Shown here piece after piece: positions 32,962 to 42,464 of a stretch of DNA of 64,000 bases. Source of the DNA: Actinomycetes bacterium (GTDB taxonomy: Bacteria; Actinomycetota; Acidimicrobiia; Acidimicrobiales; Ilumatobacteraceae); contig JANXUF010000119.1 in NCBI GenBank assembly GCA_025356335.1, positions 62,001-126,000 of the forward strand. Reading direction: 5' to 3'. The position numbers and the translations under genes are program-made. Each line of letters opens with the position of its first letter. Positions within the stretch are counted from its first letter, which is position 1. Below the pieces are notes generated by a model. It saw only the letters and a list, made by a program, of their open reading frames with translations, did not search any database and had not been told where the DNA came from.

Positions 32962-33867
32962 TCAGTTCTGCAGCGAGAGCAGTACCGGCGCAGCTTCGCG
33001 CAGGTGTGCGTCCCACGCTCGGGCATCGAGCGGTTCGACGATCGGGATGACGACGAATTTCGAAGCACCGGCTCGGACGAAGGCGTCGACCTGCTTGGCG
33101 AGCGCTTCGAACCCGACTGGGACGACGATCGCCGGGTCGGCGAGATCCGGTCGCCGCTTGGCGAATCCGGCGAGCAGTTTCTCCGGAACCGGCTGCATCG
33201 AATAGGGGATCAGCACGCCGTAGTGCTCGTCGTCGATCGCTCGGTCGTGCTGCGCGGCGACCTGTTCGATGACCTCACGGCCGCGGCTGATGTCGTCCGG
33301 TACCACGAATGACGGCAGCCAACCGTCTGCGAGTCGTCCGACCCGACGAAGTTCAGAGGGGGCGATACCCCCGAGCCAGACGTCGGGTGGCGACTGCTTC
33401 GGTTTCGGGAAGACCCGCAATCCTTCGTACTGGAAGTAGGCGCCCTCGTGGTCGATGACGTCGTCGGTCCAGCAGGCCCGTACCACCTTCAGTGCCTCGT
33501 CGAACCTGGCAGCGCGTTGCGTCCGTTCGACGCCGAATGCCTGCTGCTCCATCGGGTCGGCGACACCGAGTCCGAACGCAGGGAGCAGCCGTCCGTTCGA
33601 CAGCCGATCGAGGGTCGCCAGTTCTTTGGCGAGCACGACAGGGTTGCGACCGGGCAGCACGAGCACGCTCATCCCGAACTTCAGCTTCTTCGTCCGCCCT
33701 GCGGCATAGGCCATCGCCACGATCGGGTCGGGAGACTCCCCGCTGATCCGCTCGGAGAACCACAGGCTGTCGAAGTGCAGTTCCTCGAGCGTGTCGACGA
33801 CCGCTCCGAGCGACTCGTCGTTCAGCGAACTGCGGACACCGAACCCATAGCCGACGCGTACCTTCAT
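32962..33867 (-). CDS. LLM-class (F420-type) oxidoreductase
   Basis: The 301-residue protein starts VRVGYGFGVRSS and has FDSLWFSERI and LKFGMSVLVLPGRNPVVLAKELATLDRLSNGRL, then FGLGVADPMEQQAFGV. These are hallmarks of luciferase-like monooxygenases. In actinobacteria of this type the flavin cofactor is usually F420, though FMN cannot be ruled out by eye. A C-terminal VIPIVEPLDARAW region completes the TIM barrel. The substrate is unknown. It is transcribed toward the DUF3105 gene. Confidence 0.86.
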   Translation of the reverse strand: MKVRVGYGFGVRSSLNDESLGAVVDTLEELHFDSLWFSERISGESPDPIVAMAYAAGRTKKLKFGMSVLVLPGRNPVVLAKELATLDRLSNGRLLPAFGLGVADPMEQQAFGVERTQRAARFDEALKVVRACWTDDVIDHEGAYFQYEGLRVFPKPKQSPPDVWLGGIAPSELRRVGRLADGWLPSFVVPDDISRGREVIEQVAAQHDRAIDDEHYGVLIPYSMQPVPEKLLAGFAKRRPDLADPAIVVPVGFEALAKQVDAFVRAGASKFVVIPIVEPLDARAWDAHLREAAPVLLSLQN

Positions 33868-33953
33868 CGTTCCATGGTCGCACGGTACGGCAGCGCCGGC
33901 ATCAGTGTGGGAACGGTGATCTGCGGATAGACAATCGGGATGGTCGTCACGAT

Positions 33954-34709
33954 ATGAGCAAGCAACTGATCGTCTTCGATCTCGACGGCACGCTTGCCGA
34001 GAGCAAGTCGTCACTCGACAACGAGATGGCTCGACTGCTCGACGCCTTGCTCGGCGTTGCCAGGGTGGCAGTGATCTCCGGTGGTGACTGGCCACAATTC
34101 CAGAAGCAGTTGCTCAGCAATCTGTCGACCGACGCCGACCTCACCCGCTTGACGTTGTTGCCGACCTGCGGAACCAAGTTCTACCGGTATGTACCGGCCG
34201 ATGTCTCCTGGCAGAAGGTCTACTCCGAGGACTTGACCGAGGCGGAGGCGACGAAGACGATCGAGTCGTTGAGCGCGGCGATCGAGGCGTCCGGTTTCAA
34301 GCCGGACCGAACGTGGGGTGAGCTGATCGAGAACCGAGGCACGCAGATCACCTATTCGGCACTTGGTCAGCAGGCGCCCGTCGATGCCAAGAAAGTGTGG
34401 GATCCGGACTTCTCCAAGCGCCAGCGGTTCAAGGCGCTGCTCGAGGCGATGATCCCCGAACTGTCGGTGCACCTCGGTGGGGCGACGTCCGTCGACATCA
34501 CCAAGCACGGCATCGACAAGGCCTACGGCATCGCCAAACTCACCGAGATCGTCGGGGTGAGCGTGGAGGGGATGCTGTTCATGGGCGATGCACTGTTTCC
34601 CGGTGGCAACGATGCGCCGGTGAGAGACGCCGGTGTCGATTCGATCCAGGTCAGGGACCCGGACGAAACGAAGCGGGTCATCGAGTCGGTGATCGCCTGC
34701 CTTCGTTAG
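33954..34709 (+). CDS. HAD-IIB hydrolase, phosphomannomutase/sugar-phosphatase-like
   Basis: The 251-residue product has motif I FDLDGTLAESK, motif II VAVISGGDW, a cap domain of about 110 residues, a motif III-like lysine in ITKHGIDKAYGI, and motif IV FMGDALFPGGNDAPV. The arrangement and the D-x-D-G-T motif match the eukaryotic-type phosphomannomutase and mannosylglycerate/sucrose-phosphatase branch of HAD proteins. gpgS lies about 6 kb away, so a phosphatase for a glucosyl- or mannosyl-glycerate phosphate is a possible but unproven role. Confidence 0.8.
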   Translation: MSKQLIVFDLDGTLAESKSSLDNEMARLLDALLGVARVAVISGGDWPQFQKQLLSNLSTDADLTRLTLLPTCGTKFYRYVPADVSWQKVYSEDLTEAEATKTIESLSAAIEASGFKPDRTWGELIENRGTQITYSALGQQAPVDAKKVWDPDFSKRQRFKALLEAMIPELSVHLGGATSVDITKHGIDKAYGIAKLTEIVGVSVEGMLFMGDALFPGGNDAPVRDAGVDSIQVRDPDETKRVIESVIACLR

Positions 34710-34730
34710 CAGGATGAGGTCGAGCGAGGT

Positions 34731-34988
34731 TCAGCGGACGATCGTGCGACGCGAGCGGATGTCGGTGACACGCTGAAGCGCAAGCACGCGAGGTGCCGGC
34801 TGCACCCAACCGGCGATCGAGGCGCCGACGGCGCAGACCACGACGATGAAGCTGGCGCCGACGCCGACCTGCCACAGTACGGCGGCAAGGATGGCTGCAA
34901 GCATGCTGACGACGATGGCGCGTTCCGCGACGCTCACCCAAGGGGACTGCACTTCGGTGGCGCTATGAGGAATCCGCGTTTCGTTCAC
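34731..34988 (-). CDS. Small two-helix membrane protein
   Basis: This 85-residue protein has two hydrophobic segments (AIVVSMLAAILAAVLWQVGV and SFIVVVCAVGASIAGWV) joined by a short turn, and ends with a basic tail (RVTDIRSRRTIVR). It is predicted to sit in the cytoplasmic membrane with both ends inside. No family is recognised. Confidence 0.6.
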   Translation of the reverse strand: MNETRIPHSATEVQSPWVSVAERAIVVSMLAAILAAVLWQVGVGASFIVVVCAVGASIAGWVQPAPRVLALQRVTDIRSRRTIVR

Positions 34989-35109
34989 GTGTATGTAGAC
35001 GTAGCTCCGTCGGATTTAGATCGCAGAAAAGCGCTTTCGTTTTCAAGTTGCAACATCTCCTGTGCCGACCCGGTGCCGTCACTGAGATTCGGCCGGTCCG
35101 CAGCCTGTT

Positions 35110-36570
35110 TCAGACGGCTGGGTGCCGATCGGCCCACGGCTGGGCGCCCTCCAACTGGGCAGCAACGCGGATCAGTACGTCCTCGCGTCCGTAGCCGGCG
35201 ACGAGATGGATGCCGACGGGAAGTCCTTCAGCGGTCCAGTGCAACGGCAGGCTGATGGCCGGCTGGCCGGTCGTGTTCGCCGGCGGAGTGAATGGCACGA
35301 GTTGGCCGGCGAGCGCAACCGGTCTCAGTGGGTTCTCGCCGGGGTGATTGACCATCGTGCCGAGGATCGGCGGGAGGTCCCCGAGCGTCGGTGTCAGCAG
35401 CAGGTCGAATCCTTCTCCGCCGTCCGCTACCGGCGTCCACCACTGATGCATGCGCCTGCGGAACTGTGACACGGCGGCGAGCGCCATCGCATAGTCAACG
35501 GCAGACGATCGCTCAGCCATCTGTGCCTGCGCCCAGTTCATCGGCTCGAAATCGTCCTCGGTGACGGGTCTGCCGATTGCCTCGGCGATCCGTTGGCAGC
35601 CGATCGCCATGTTCGCCGCCCACATCGCCATGAACCGGGGGGTCAGGTCGGTGTCTTCCAGCGCTCTCGGGTACGCCTCCTCGACGTGATGTCCGAGCGA
35701 TGCCAGCAGCGTCGCTGCATTCTGTGCGGCGAGCGCGCAGTGCGGATGGATTGCCGCGTCGCCTTGGGGACGGTGGTCCAACACGCCGATACGCAGGCGG
35801 CCCGGATCTGCGCCGACCTCGATGAGATAGGGGCGGAGCGGAGCAGCGGCGATGACGGTGTCGCCGATGCCGGGCCCGCACGTCGCATCGAGCAACGCAG
35901 CGGTGTCACGGACACTGCGTGAAACACAGTGCTGCACACCGAGGCCGCTCTCGTCGACCAGCGGACCCATGGTGATTCGGCCCTGACTCGGTTTGAGCCC
36001 GACGAGCCCGCATGCCGAGGCGGGGATACGGATCGAGCCGCCACCATCGCTGGCATGGGCGATGGGGACCAGTCCCGCAGCGACTGCTGCTCCGGATCCG
36101 CCGCTCGAACCACCCGGCGAACGATCGAGCGCCCACGGGTTGTGCGTCGGGCCGAAGTGCACGGGTTCGGTCGTCGGAACGCTCCCCATTTCCGGGCTGT
36201 TCGTCCGCCCGAGTGTCACCAGACCGGCGCGCCGATAGCGGGAGACGAGTGTCGAATCCGATGGGGCAACCCAGCCGGAATCGAGGAGGGCGCGGTTGCC
36301 GTTCGTCATCGGCGTGCCGGCCATCGGCGCGTACAGATCCTTGAGCAGGAAGGGGACACCACGGAACGGACCGTCCGGCAGCTCGCCGGCCGCCCACTCG
36401 CGTGAGCGCTCGAACCAGCGCAGCACGACTGCGTTCAACGCAGGGTCGATGGCTTCGATCCGTTCGATGGCCGCTTCGGTGAGTTCGCTCGCCGTCACCT
36501 CGCCGGAACGGACGAGATCGGCCTGCGAGGTGGCGTCGAGCCAGCGGGTGTCATCAGCGAGTGAGCTCAT
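35110..36570 (-). CDS. Amidase-signature-family amidase
   Basis: The 486-residue protein carries the amidase signature triad: Lys in FLLKDLYAP, the cis-Ser in [12 protein letters not shown] and the nucleophile region [17 protein letters not shown]. The usual GLKPSQGRI and late [15 protein letters not shown] segments are present. It hydrolyses a carboxamide to acid plus ammonia. It is not followed by GatB/GatC genes, so a free amidase acting on small amides is more likely than Glu-tRNA amidotransferase. The start chosen is ATG 36570. Confidence 0.9.
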   Translation of the reverse strand: MSSLADDTRWLDATSQADLVRSGEVTASELTEAAIERIEAIDPALNAVVLRWFERSREWAAGELPDGPFRGVPFLLKDLYAPMAGTPMTNGNRALLDSGWVAPSDSTLVSRYRRAGLVTLGRTNSPEMGSVPTTEPVHFGPTHNPWALDRSPGGSSGGSGAAVAAGLVPIAHASDGGGSIRIPASACGLVGLKPSQGRITMGPLVDESGLGVQHCVSRSVRDTAALLDATCGPGIGDTVIAAAPLRPYLIEVGADPGRLRIGVLDHRPQGDAAIHPHCALAAQNAATLLASLGHHVEEAYPRALEDTDLTPRFMAMWAANMAIGCQRIAEAIGRPVTEDDFEPMNWAQAQMAERSSAVDYAMALAAVSQFRRRMHQWWTPVADGGEGFDLLLTPTLGDLPPILGTMVNHPGENPLRPVALAGQLVPFTPPANTTGQPAISLPLHWTAEGLPVGIHLVAGYGREDVLIRVAAQLEGAQPWADRHPAV

Positions 36571-36594
36571 CTCCGTATCTGTAGCACTCCCAGG

Positions 36595-37980
36595 GTGAGC
36601 CAGACGAGCGGCGATAGCGTTGCCCAACGCATGTCCGATATCGAAGCAGAGCTCGACGCCGTCGATGCCGGTCGACACGCCGTCGAATCGGATCGCACCC
36701 CGGCACCGGTGACAGCAGCGATCCCCGTACCGTCGTTGCGCCAGATCTGGTCGATTCCGAGTGTCAGGGCGTTGATGCTCGTGCAGCTCTTCTGGAGCAT
36801 CGGGGCGATGGCGCAGTTCACCGCGCTCGGCAAGTTCGTCATCGACGTGACCAACCGCAACCTCAACCTGGCGTTCCTCGGGCTCGCCGAATTCGTACCG
36901 ACAGCGGTGCTCGTGCTCGTCTCCGGCACCGTTGTCGACCGCTTCGACCGCCGCAAGGTCGCCGGCATCGGCATGGTCGGTGAAGTGCTCTGCGCGATGG
37001 CACTGTTCCTCTATATCCGCACGGGACCGACGGCGATGTGGCCGATCTTCGTGATCGTCGCCGGTGTCGGGACCACCCGTGCATTCGTGTCGCCGGCAAC
37101 GCGGTCGATGAAGCCGCTCGTCGCCAAGCCGAACGAGTTCAGCAGGGTGGCGGCATTGTTCTCGATCTCGTGGCAGTCGGCAGCGATCTTCGGGCCTGCC
37201 GCCGCCGGGTTCCTCTACGCAGCCCACCGAGCCCTGCCGTTCGCCGTCACGATGAGCCTGTATTCGTTGTCGATCGTTTCACTGTTCTTCGTCCGCTTCC
37301 GGATACCTCAGCGGCGCAGCACCGATGAGAACCAGAAGGTGTCGGTCAGTCACGCCCTCCAAGGGCTCAAATTCATCCGTCGCAGCCCCGTGCTGCTCGG
37401 GGCGATCAGCCTCGATCTGATGGCGGTGCTGTTCGGCGGTGCTGTCGCTCTGCTGCCGTCGATCGCCAAGAACCAACTGCATGTCGGTGACATCGCCTAC
37501 GGATGGCTGCGCGCCGCGCCAGGGGTCGGCGCAGTGATCATCGGCTTGATCCTCGTCGTCAAGCCGTTCCGCCGTCACGTCGGACGCAACCTGCTGCTGG
37601 CTGTCGGCGTCTTCGGCGTGGCGACGGTCGCGCTCGGCCTCACCCACAGTTATGTCGTCGCCTTCGCAGCGCTGATCGTGTTGTCCGGTGCCGACATGAT
37701 CAGCGTGTACGTGCGGTCGACGGTCGTCCCGCTGTCGACGCCGAACGAGATGCAGGGCAGGGTTTCTTCAGTCGAGAACGTCTTCATCGGTGCGTCCAAC
37801 GAACTCGGTGCGTTCGAGTCCGGCGTCGCCTCCAGTATTTTCGGTCTGACGCCCGCCGTCGCCGGCGGAGGCGTGATCACCGTCGCCGTCGCCGTGATGT
37901 GGGCGGTTTTCTTCCCGTCCTTGCGTTCAGCGGACCGTTTCGAGGACGTCGCCGCCGAGGCAAATCCCCAGCCCCACTGA
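36595..37980 (+). CDS. MFS transporter (MFS_3 / EntS-like)
   Basis: The 461-residue product has an N-terminal cytoplasmic stretch of about 50 residues and then 12 hydrophobic segments. The motif-A-like VSGTVVDRFDRRKV lies between the second and third, and FVSPATRSMKPLV and the late NEMQGRVSSVENVF are typical of MFS_3 exporters of the enterobactin-exporter type. Direction is probably outward, and the substrate is unknown. GTG 36595 is taken as start. ATG 36631 would shorten only the cytoplasmic tail. It diverges from the amidase with only 24 bp between starts. Confidence 0.85.
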   Translation: MSQTSGDSVAQRMSDIEAELDAVDAGRHAVESDRTPAPVTAAIPVPSLRQIWSIPSVRALMLVQLFWSIGAMAQFTALGKFVIDVTNRNLNLAFLGLAEFVPTAVLVLVSGTVVDRFDRRKVAGIGMVGEVLCAMALFLYIRTGPTAMWPIFVIVAGVGTTRAFVSPATRSMKPLVAKPNEFSRVAALFSISWQSAAIFGPAAAGFLYAAHRALPFAVTMSLYSLSIVSLFFVRFRIPQRRSTDENQKVSVSHALQGLKFIRRSPVLLGAISLDLMAVLFGGAVALLPSIAKNQLHVGDIAYGWLRAAPGVGAVIIGLILVVKPFRRHVGRNLLLAVGVFGVATVALGLTHSYVVAFAALIVLSGADMISVYVRSTVVPLSTPNEMQGRVSSVENVFIGASNELGAFESGVASSIFGLTPAVAGGGVITVAVAVMWAVFFPSLRSADRFEDVAAEANPQPH

Positions 37981-38044
37981 CCGCTGCGAGCAACTCCCGG
38001 CGAATCGGCTTCGGCGGTGGCGTTCGATGCGTCAGACTGACGGC

Positions 38045-40051
38045 ATGCCGACCGAGTTCCTGACCGCCTGCCCACTCGATTGTCCGGACACATGCACCCT
38101 GATCGCCACCGTCGAACACGGCACGCTGGTCTCCGTCGGAGCCGCACCCGTGGGCCACGGCAACACCCTGACGCAGGGGTTCATCTGTCAAAAGGTCAAG
38201 CATCACGCCAAGCGCGTCTACGCGCCGGAGCGGATCATGACGCCGCTGGTCCGTTCGGGGCCGAAGGGTTCCGGGGAGTTCCGCCACGCTTCGTGGGATG
38301 AGGCCATCGGCATCGTCTCAGAACGAATCCGTTCGGCGATCAACGAATCGGGGCCCGACTCCATTATTCCGTATCTCTACAACTCGTCTGCCGGTTCGCT
38401 CGCCGCCAATGGCTTGACACCGATCGTCTTCCAGCAACTGGGGGCACCCGATGTCGCCCATACGATCTGTGCGGCAACCGCCGGTGCCGCCTGGCAGCAG
38501 GTCTTCGGTTCGATGTTGAGCGCCGATCCGCTCGACATCGTCGATGCCGAGCTGATCGTGATGTGGGGAGCCAACCCGACCATTTCCAACACCCATCTGC
38601 TCCCGCTGATCAATCAGGCACGCAAGCGCGGCGCGACCCTCGTCGTCATCGACCCGCGCAGGACCGGCATCGCCGCTCGTGCCGACCTGCACCTCGCTCT
38701 GCTTCCTGGCACCGACGTGCTGCTCGCCTATGCGGCGACGCGGCGGCTTGCAGAACTGGACCGTCTCGACACGTCGTTCATCGACGAGCACGTCAGCGGC
38801 GCCGGCGAGTTCATCGCCGCCTCGCAGCAATTCGACATCGACGCCTCGATCGAAACCTGCGGTTTGAGCACCGGTGACTTCGAGCGGTTCGTCGAACTGG
38901 TGGCAACGATTCGTCCGGCGATGCTGCGTATCGGCTGGGGTCTCGAACGAAATCGCAACGGCGGCTCCGGCATCATCGGCGCCTTCGGACTGTGGGCGCT
39001 GGCGGGCCACTTCGGGGTCAGGGGCAGTGGGGTCATCGGATCGACCTCCGACGCTGCGCCGTACGATGCCGCCCAGCTCCGCGGACCTGCAGCGCAGTCG
39101 CCAGAACGTCGGACGCTGAGTATGAACGATGTCGGTGCCGTGCTCTGCGGATCGTCGCCGAGCTGGACGACCCAGGCGCGGGTCCTGTTCGTCCAGGGTG
39201 CCAACCCTGCCGTCACCGCCGTCGACCAGCGTTCGATGGTGCGTGGGCTCGGACGCGACGAGGTTTTCACGGTCGTCCACGAGCAGGTGATGACCGACAC
39301 GGCGCAGCTCGCCGACGTCGTACTGCCGGCGACGACGCATTTCGAGGCAGACGATGTCGCCTCGTCATACGGATCGTTCACCGCCCAGGCGGTGAGTGCG
39401 GTCATCGCCCCGGTCGGTGAGTCGAAGTCGAACAACGACGTCGCCCGCCTGCTCGCCGGCGAACTCGGCCTCGGCCCGCAGATCTTCGCGTCAGACGTCG
39501 AGTTCCAGGCCGTGCTCGCCGCTTCCGTGCCCACCGAGCGCGGCGATGCGGGCGGCGTGGCGGTGCGCGAGAGCGGCGGTACCGTCCAGTTCGTCGACAC
39601 CTTTCCGCACGAGCATCGCCGCATCTGCCTGTTCGACCCGGAGAGTGAGCTGCCGTTGCCGACGTTCCGGGCGGCGGCGGAGGATTTTCCGCTGGTTCTC
39701 CTCAGCCCGTCGACGAATCGAACGATCAACTCGATGTTCGCAGAGTTCGATCCGCCCGCGGCTGTCGTTTCGATGAGTCCATCGGACTCTGACGCCCGTG
39801 GATTGCATGACGGCGATGACGTGATGGTGCACAACTCCTTGGCGAGCGCCGTCTGGCCGATGCGCGTCGACCCTGCGCTGCGTCCCGGCGTTTGCCATAT
39901 CCCGAAAGGGTTGTGGCGTCGCCACACGAGCCACGGGTTCACCTCGAACCAGTTCGTGGCGGCGACAGTCACGGATCTGGCAGGCGGGGCGTGCTTCAAT
40001 GATGCACGGGTCGAAATCAGTGCCATTCGAAAAGGCCCAACACCGTCATGA
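38045..40051 (+). CDS. Molybdopterin-dependent oxidoreductase (DMSO-reductase family)
   Basis: The 668-residue product begins CPLDCPDTC and, about 35 residues on, FICQK, together the four cysteines of an N-terminal [4Fe-4S] site. Later come MWGANPTISNTH, VVIDPRRTGIAARAD, LFVQGANPAVT and VVLPATTHFEADDV of the pterin-binding domains, and a C-terminal molydopterin-binding region (SMSPSDSDARGLHDGDDV). There is no twin-arginine leader, so it is cytoplasmic. It reads as a formate dehydrogenase/acetylene hydratase/thiosulfate-reductase-like member without visible partner subunits. Its stop overlaps the mscL start as ATGA. Confidence 0.88.
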   Translation: MPTEFLTACPLDCPDTCTLIATVEHGTLVSVGAAPVGHGNTLTQGFICQKVKHHAKRVYAPERIMTPLVRSGPKGSGEFRHASWDEAIGIVSERIRSAINESGPDSIIPYLYNSSAGSLAANGLTPIVFQQLGAPDVAHTICAATAGAAWQQVFGSMLSADPLDIVDAELIVMWGANPTISNTHLLPLINQARKRGATLVVIDPRRTGIAARADLHLALLPGTDVLLAYAATRRLAELDRLDTSFIDEHVSGAGEFIAASQQFDIDASIETCGLSTGDFERFVELVATIRPAMLRIGWGLERNRNGGSGIIGAFGLWALAGHFGVRGSGVIGSTSDAAPYDAAQLRGPAAQSPERRTLSMNDVGAVLCGSSPSWTTQARVLFVQGANPAVTAVDQRSMVRGLGRDEVFTVVHEQVMTDTAQLADVVLPATTHFEADDVASSYGSFTAQAVSAVIAPVGESKSNNDVARLLAGELGLGPQIFASDVEFQAVLAASVPTERGDAGGVAVRESGGTVQFVDTFPHEHRRICLFDPESELPLPTFRAAAEDFPLVLLSPSTNRTINSMFAEFDPPAAVVSMSPSDSDARGLHDGDDVMVHNSLASAVWPMRVDPALRPGVCHIPKGLWRRHTSHGFTSNQFVAATVTDLAGGACFNDARVEISAIRKGPTPS

Positions 40052-40491
40052 AGAAGTACATCAAGGAGTTCAAGGACTTCATCGCCACCGGCGATCTGGT
40101 GACGATCGCTGTCGGCTTGGTCATCGCCTTGAAGGTCAAGGATGTCATCGACCAGTTCATGGCAGGCGTCGTCAATCCGCTGATCGCCGGCATCTTCGGA
40201 AAGGCGAACTTCGACGACGTCGGCTCGTTCCGCATCGGCAGCGCCACCAACACGATCCCCGATCCGAAGTTCCCCAAAGATCCGACGAAGACGATCACCC
40301 AGCACGGCGCGCTGGTGCAGCCTGGCGTGGTCATCACCGCACTGATCAACCTGATCATCGTCGGCCTCGTCCTCTTCCTGATCATCAAGGCCTACAACAA
40401 GATGAAGAAGAAGTCCGAAGCCATCGCCGGTCCGAGCGAACTCGACGTGCTCACCGAAATCCGCGACGAACTGCGTCGACGACAGAGCTGA
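40048..40491 (+). CDS. mscL: Large-conductance mechanosensitive channel MscL
   Basis: This 147-residue protein starts KKYIKEFKDFIATGDLVTIAVG, the conserved cytoplasmic S1 helix and first transmembrane helix of MscL. A polar periplasmic loop follows, then a second helix (GVVITALINLIIVGLVLFLII) and a basic Lys-rich cytoplasmic helix. It opens on membrane tension to release solutes during osmotic downshock. The ATG overlaps the stop of the molybdopterin enzyme by 4 bp, an unusual operon partner. Confidence 0.93.
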   Translation: MKKYIKEFKDFIATGDLVTIAVGLVIALKVKDVIDQFMAGVVNPLIAGIFGKANFDDVGSFRIGSATNTIPDPKFPKDPTKTITQHGALVQPGVVITALINLIIVGLVLFLIIKAYNKMKKKSEAIAGPSELDVLTEIRDELRRRQS

Positions 40492-40618
40492 ATCCCGAGA
40501 AATCACCGGTTCTGTGGCCGCTGATTCGACCACGCAACGTGACAAGTATCGCTTCCATCGGGTGAATTCGAAGGGTTGACTTGATTCTCCTGCTCAAACT
40601 CGATGGACTAGGAGGGTC

Positions 40619-41884
40619 ATGACATACCCCCGGCGGAGACTTGCCCTGATCTTTACTGTCGGTCTGGCGTTGCTCGCAGCGTGCGGGACCTCGACGGCCG
40701 CGTTGCAATCAGCGGACACCATCGGTCCGATCGGTGTCGCTCCGGTCCAGCCGGCGAGCGGTGCCGAAGGCGTCATCGATCCGAATGCAACCGCAGATCC
40801 GAATGCCGCTCCCACCGAGGCTGCGACGCCGAGCGCCCCGGTGCAGGCGCCAGGTGTGGCGATGGCCAGGGACGACACCGGCCAAGTCTTCGCGGTGACA
40901 GAATCCGTTCCTTCGCAATCCGCAGCACCGATCGAGATCACCGATCCGCGCATCCTCTTCGTCGGTGACTCCGTATCGCTGGGAATGGCGATCGGCAGCC
41001 CGGACCCGCTCGACGCCTACGTCCAGTCGATGGGCTGGAAAATCACCCTGGACGGTCGTGTCGGTCGTTTCACCGACGAAGGAATCAGAGTCCTGCAGAA
41101 GCGCTCCTCGGAGATCCATCAGGTGCTCGTGCTGATGCTCGGCAACAATTACGGTGGCGACCAGGAGCAATTCCGTCAGCAAGTGGCGCAGATCCTGCAG
41201 TTGGCCTCGGGTGCAAAACGCATCATCATGTTCACCGTTCCGTTGTATGCCGCCAAGCAACAGGAAGTGAACGACGTACTGCTACAGGCTGCGGCGACCG
41301 ACCCCCGCCTGACGGTGATCGACTGGGAGACGGCCTCACGATCGTTCAAGGGAGCGCTCAGCGGTGACGGCATCCATCCGACGACCTACGGGGCGATGAT
41401 CCTCGACCAGATGCTGGCGGTCACCCTCGGACCTGCGCCCGGCGGACCGGCGGATGCCACGCTCCCGACGGTCGGCGACAGGTCCACGCCGGGGACACCG
41501 AGTTGGGTCAAGACCAACAAGGGCGAAGGGAATCCGAGCATCGGTGACCCGAACGTGACGATCCCCCCGTACAAGCCGCCGACCTCGAAGACGACCACCA
41601 CCGCTGCACGGCCCGCCGGAACGACGTCGAAAACATCGGCGACCACGACCACGACGACCACCGCAAAGGGCAGTGGTGCAACGACGACAACGTCTGGAGG
41701 TGGCATCGCCGCGACGACCACGACGACGAAGGCGTCCAGCGGTTCCACGACCACCACGACGGCTGACTCGCCAACAACGACCACCAGGGCGGCGACGACG
41801 ACCTCCCGAGCGCCAGCCCCGACGTCCCCTGCGCCAGCCCTGACGCCCGGTCCGCCGGCCCCGACGCCTTCGCTGACCCCCTGA
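40619..41884 (+). CDS. SGNH-hydrolase-type lipoprotein with Thr-rich tail
   Basis: The 421-residue product has a lipobox (LALLAACGT), an acidic Ala/Pro linker and an SGNH/GDSL-like core. The core shows FVGDSVSLGMAIG (block I), LVLMLGNNYGGD (block III-type Asn) and GDGIHPTTYGAMIL (block V Asp-His), the pattern of the domains on peptidoglycan or polysaccharide O-acyl enzymes. The last 130 residues are a Thr/Ser/Pro repeat tail, encoded by ACC/ACG-rich DNA at about 41580-41830, suited to span the cell wall. AGGAGG at 40610-40615 precedes the ATG, and TTGACT lies about 40 bp upstream. Confidence 0.83.
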   Translation: MTYPRRRLALIFTVGLALLAACGTSTAALQSADTIGPIGVAPVQPASGAEGVIDPNATADPNAAPTEAATPSAPVQAPGVAMARDDTGQVFAVTESVPSQSAAPIEITDPRILFVGDSVSLGMAIGSPDPLDAYVQSMGWKITLDGRVGRFTDEGIRVLQKRSSEIHQVLVLMLGNNYGGDQEQFRQQVAQILQLASGAKRIIMFTVPLYAAKQQEVNDVLLQAAATDPRLTVIDWETASRSFKGALSGDGIHPTTYGAMILDQMLAVTLGPAPGGPADATLPTVGDRSTPGTPSWVKTNKGEGNPSIGDPNVTIPPYKPPTSKTTTTAARPAGTTSKTSATTTTTTTAKGSGATTTTSGGGIAATTTTTKASSGSTTTTTADSPTTTTRAATTTSRAPAPTSPAPALTPGPPAPTPSLTP

Positions 41885-42002
41885 CTCTCCAGGCCGCCTG
41901 CCCCTCTGAACAACTGAACAACTGAACGGCGGGTCACGTTGTGGACATGGGCTCCAGTTTCTGCTCCATCGCTCGCGCCGGAGCGCTGTGAACGCGGCCT
42001 GC

Positions 42003-42443
42003 TCAGGGGGCGAGGGCGCGGAACGGCGCCAATGGGATGTTTCTGATGACGCCGAAGACGACGATGCCGAAGGCGGCTGCCGTCCACCAGCGTGGTGAGA
42101 TGCGGTCGAAGACGTGCATCGGACGGCGTCCGATCGTCGGCATCAGCCACGTCAGCCAACCCACGACGATCAGCCCGAGGAAGATCGGGGTCAGTGCATT
42201 GAAGCTCAGTGCTCCAAGGATGTCGCCGTGCAGCAGGCGCGCCATCGCCCTCGTCAGGCCGCAACCGGGGCACCACAGACCTGTGGCCTGGTGAAATGGG
42301 CAGGCGGGGAACCAGTTCGCTCCTGACGACGGATTGTGTGTCGCTGCGTAGGCGGCAGCGGCGCAACAGCCCAATCCGACCGAAATCGGGCCGATCGCCG
42401 CGACGCTGATCCGATGTCGCCGAGGGGGAGTCAGCACTTCCAT
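42003..42443 (-). CDS. DUF2752 membrane protein
   Basis: The 146-residue product has three to four hydrophobic segments and the DUF2752 signature CPFHQATGLWCPGCGLTRAM, with two Cys pairs near a membrane surface. Function is unknown. It is transcribed divergently from the ABC-F gene, with only 21 bp between the two starts. The -10 boxes of both promoters must overlap there. Confidence 0.85.
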   Translation of the reverse strand: MEVLTPPRRHRISVAAIGPISVGLGCCAAAAYAATHNPSSGANWFPACPFHQATGLWCPGCGLTRAMARLLHGDILGALSFNALTPIFLGLIVVGWLTWLMPTIGRRPMHVFDRISPRWWTAAAFGIVVFGVIRNIPLAPFRALAP

Positions 42444-42464
42444 TCACCCGTAGCGTAGACGGAC
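42444..42464. promoter_or_regulatory. Overlapping bidirectional promoter, both transcripts probably leaderless
   Basis: TAGCGTA at 42451-42457 reads TAGCGT rightward and TACGCT leftward, both acceptable -10 boxes. Each ends about 8 nt before a start codon (GTG 42465 rightward, ATG 42443 leftward). The spacing leaves no room for a ribosome-binding site on either side. Confidence 0.55.

Noticed and set aside
36571..37227. N-terminal extension of the amidase frame beyond ATG 36570
   Set aside because: The extra sequence is antisense to the MFS transporter gene and has no amidase similarity; the domain starts properly at 36570.
41580..41830. ACC/ACG-rich repeat region as a non-coding satellite
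   Set aside because: It is in frame with the SGNH lipoprotein and encodes its Thr/Ser/Pro wall-spanning tail.
41386..42447. 353-codon leftward frame covering the SGNH lipoprotein tail and the DUF2752 gene
   Set aside because: Its product is a Val/Ala shadow of the Thr-repeat region and a shifted frame of the DUF2752 gene.
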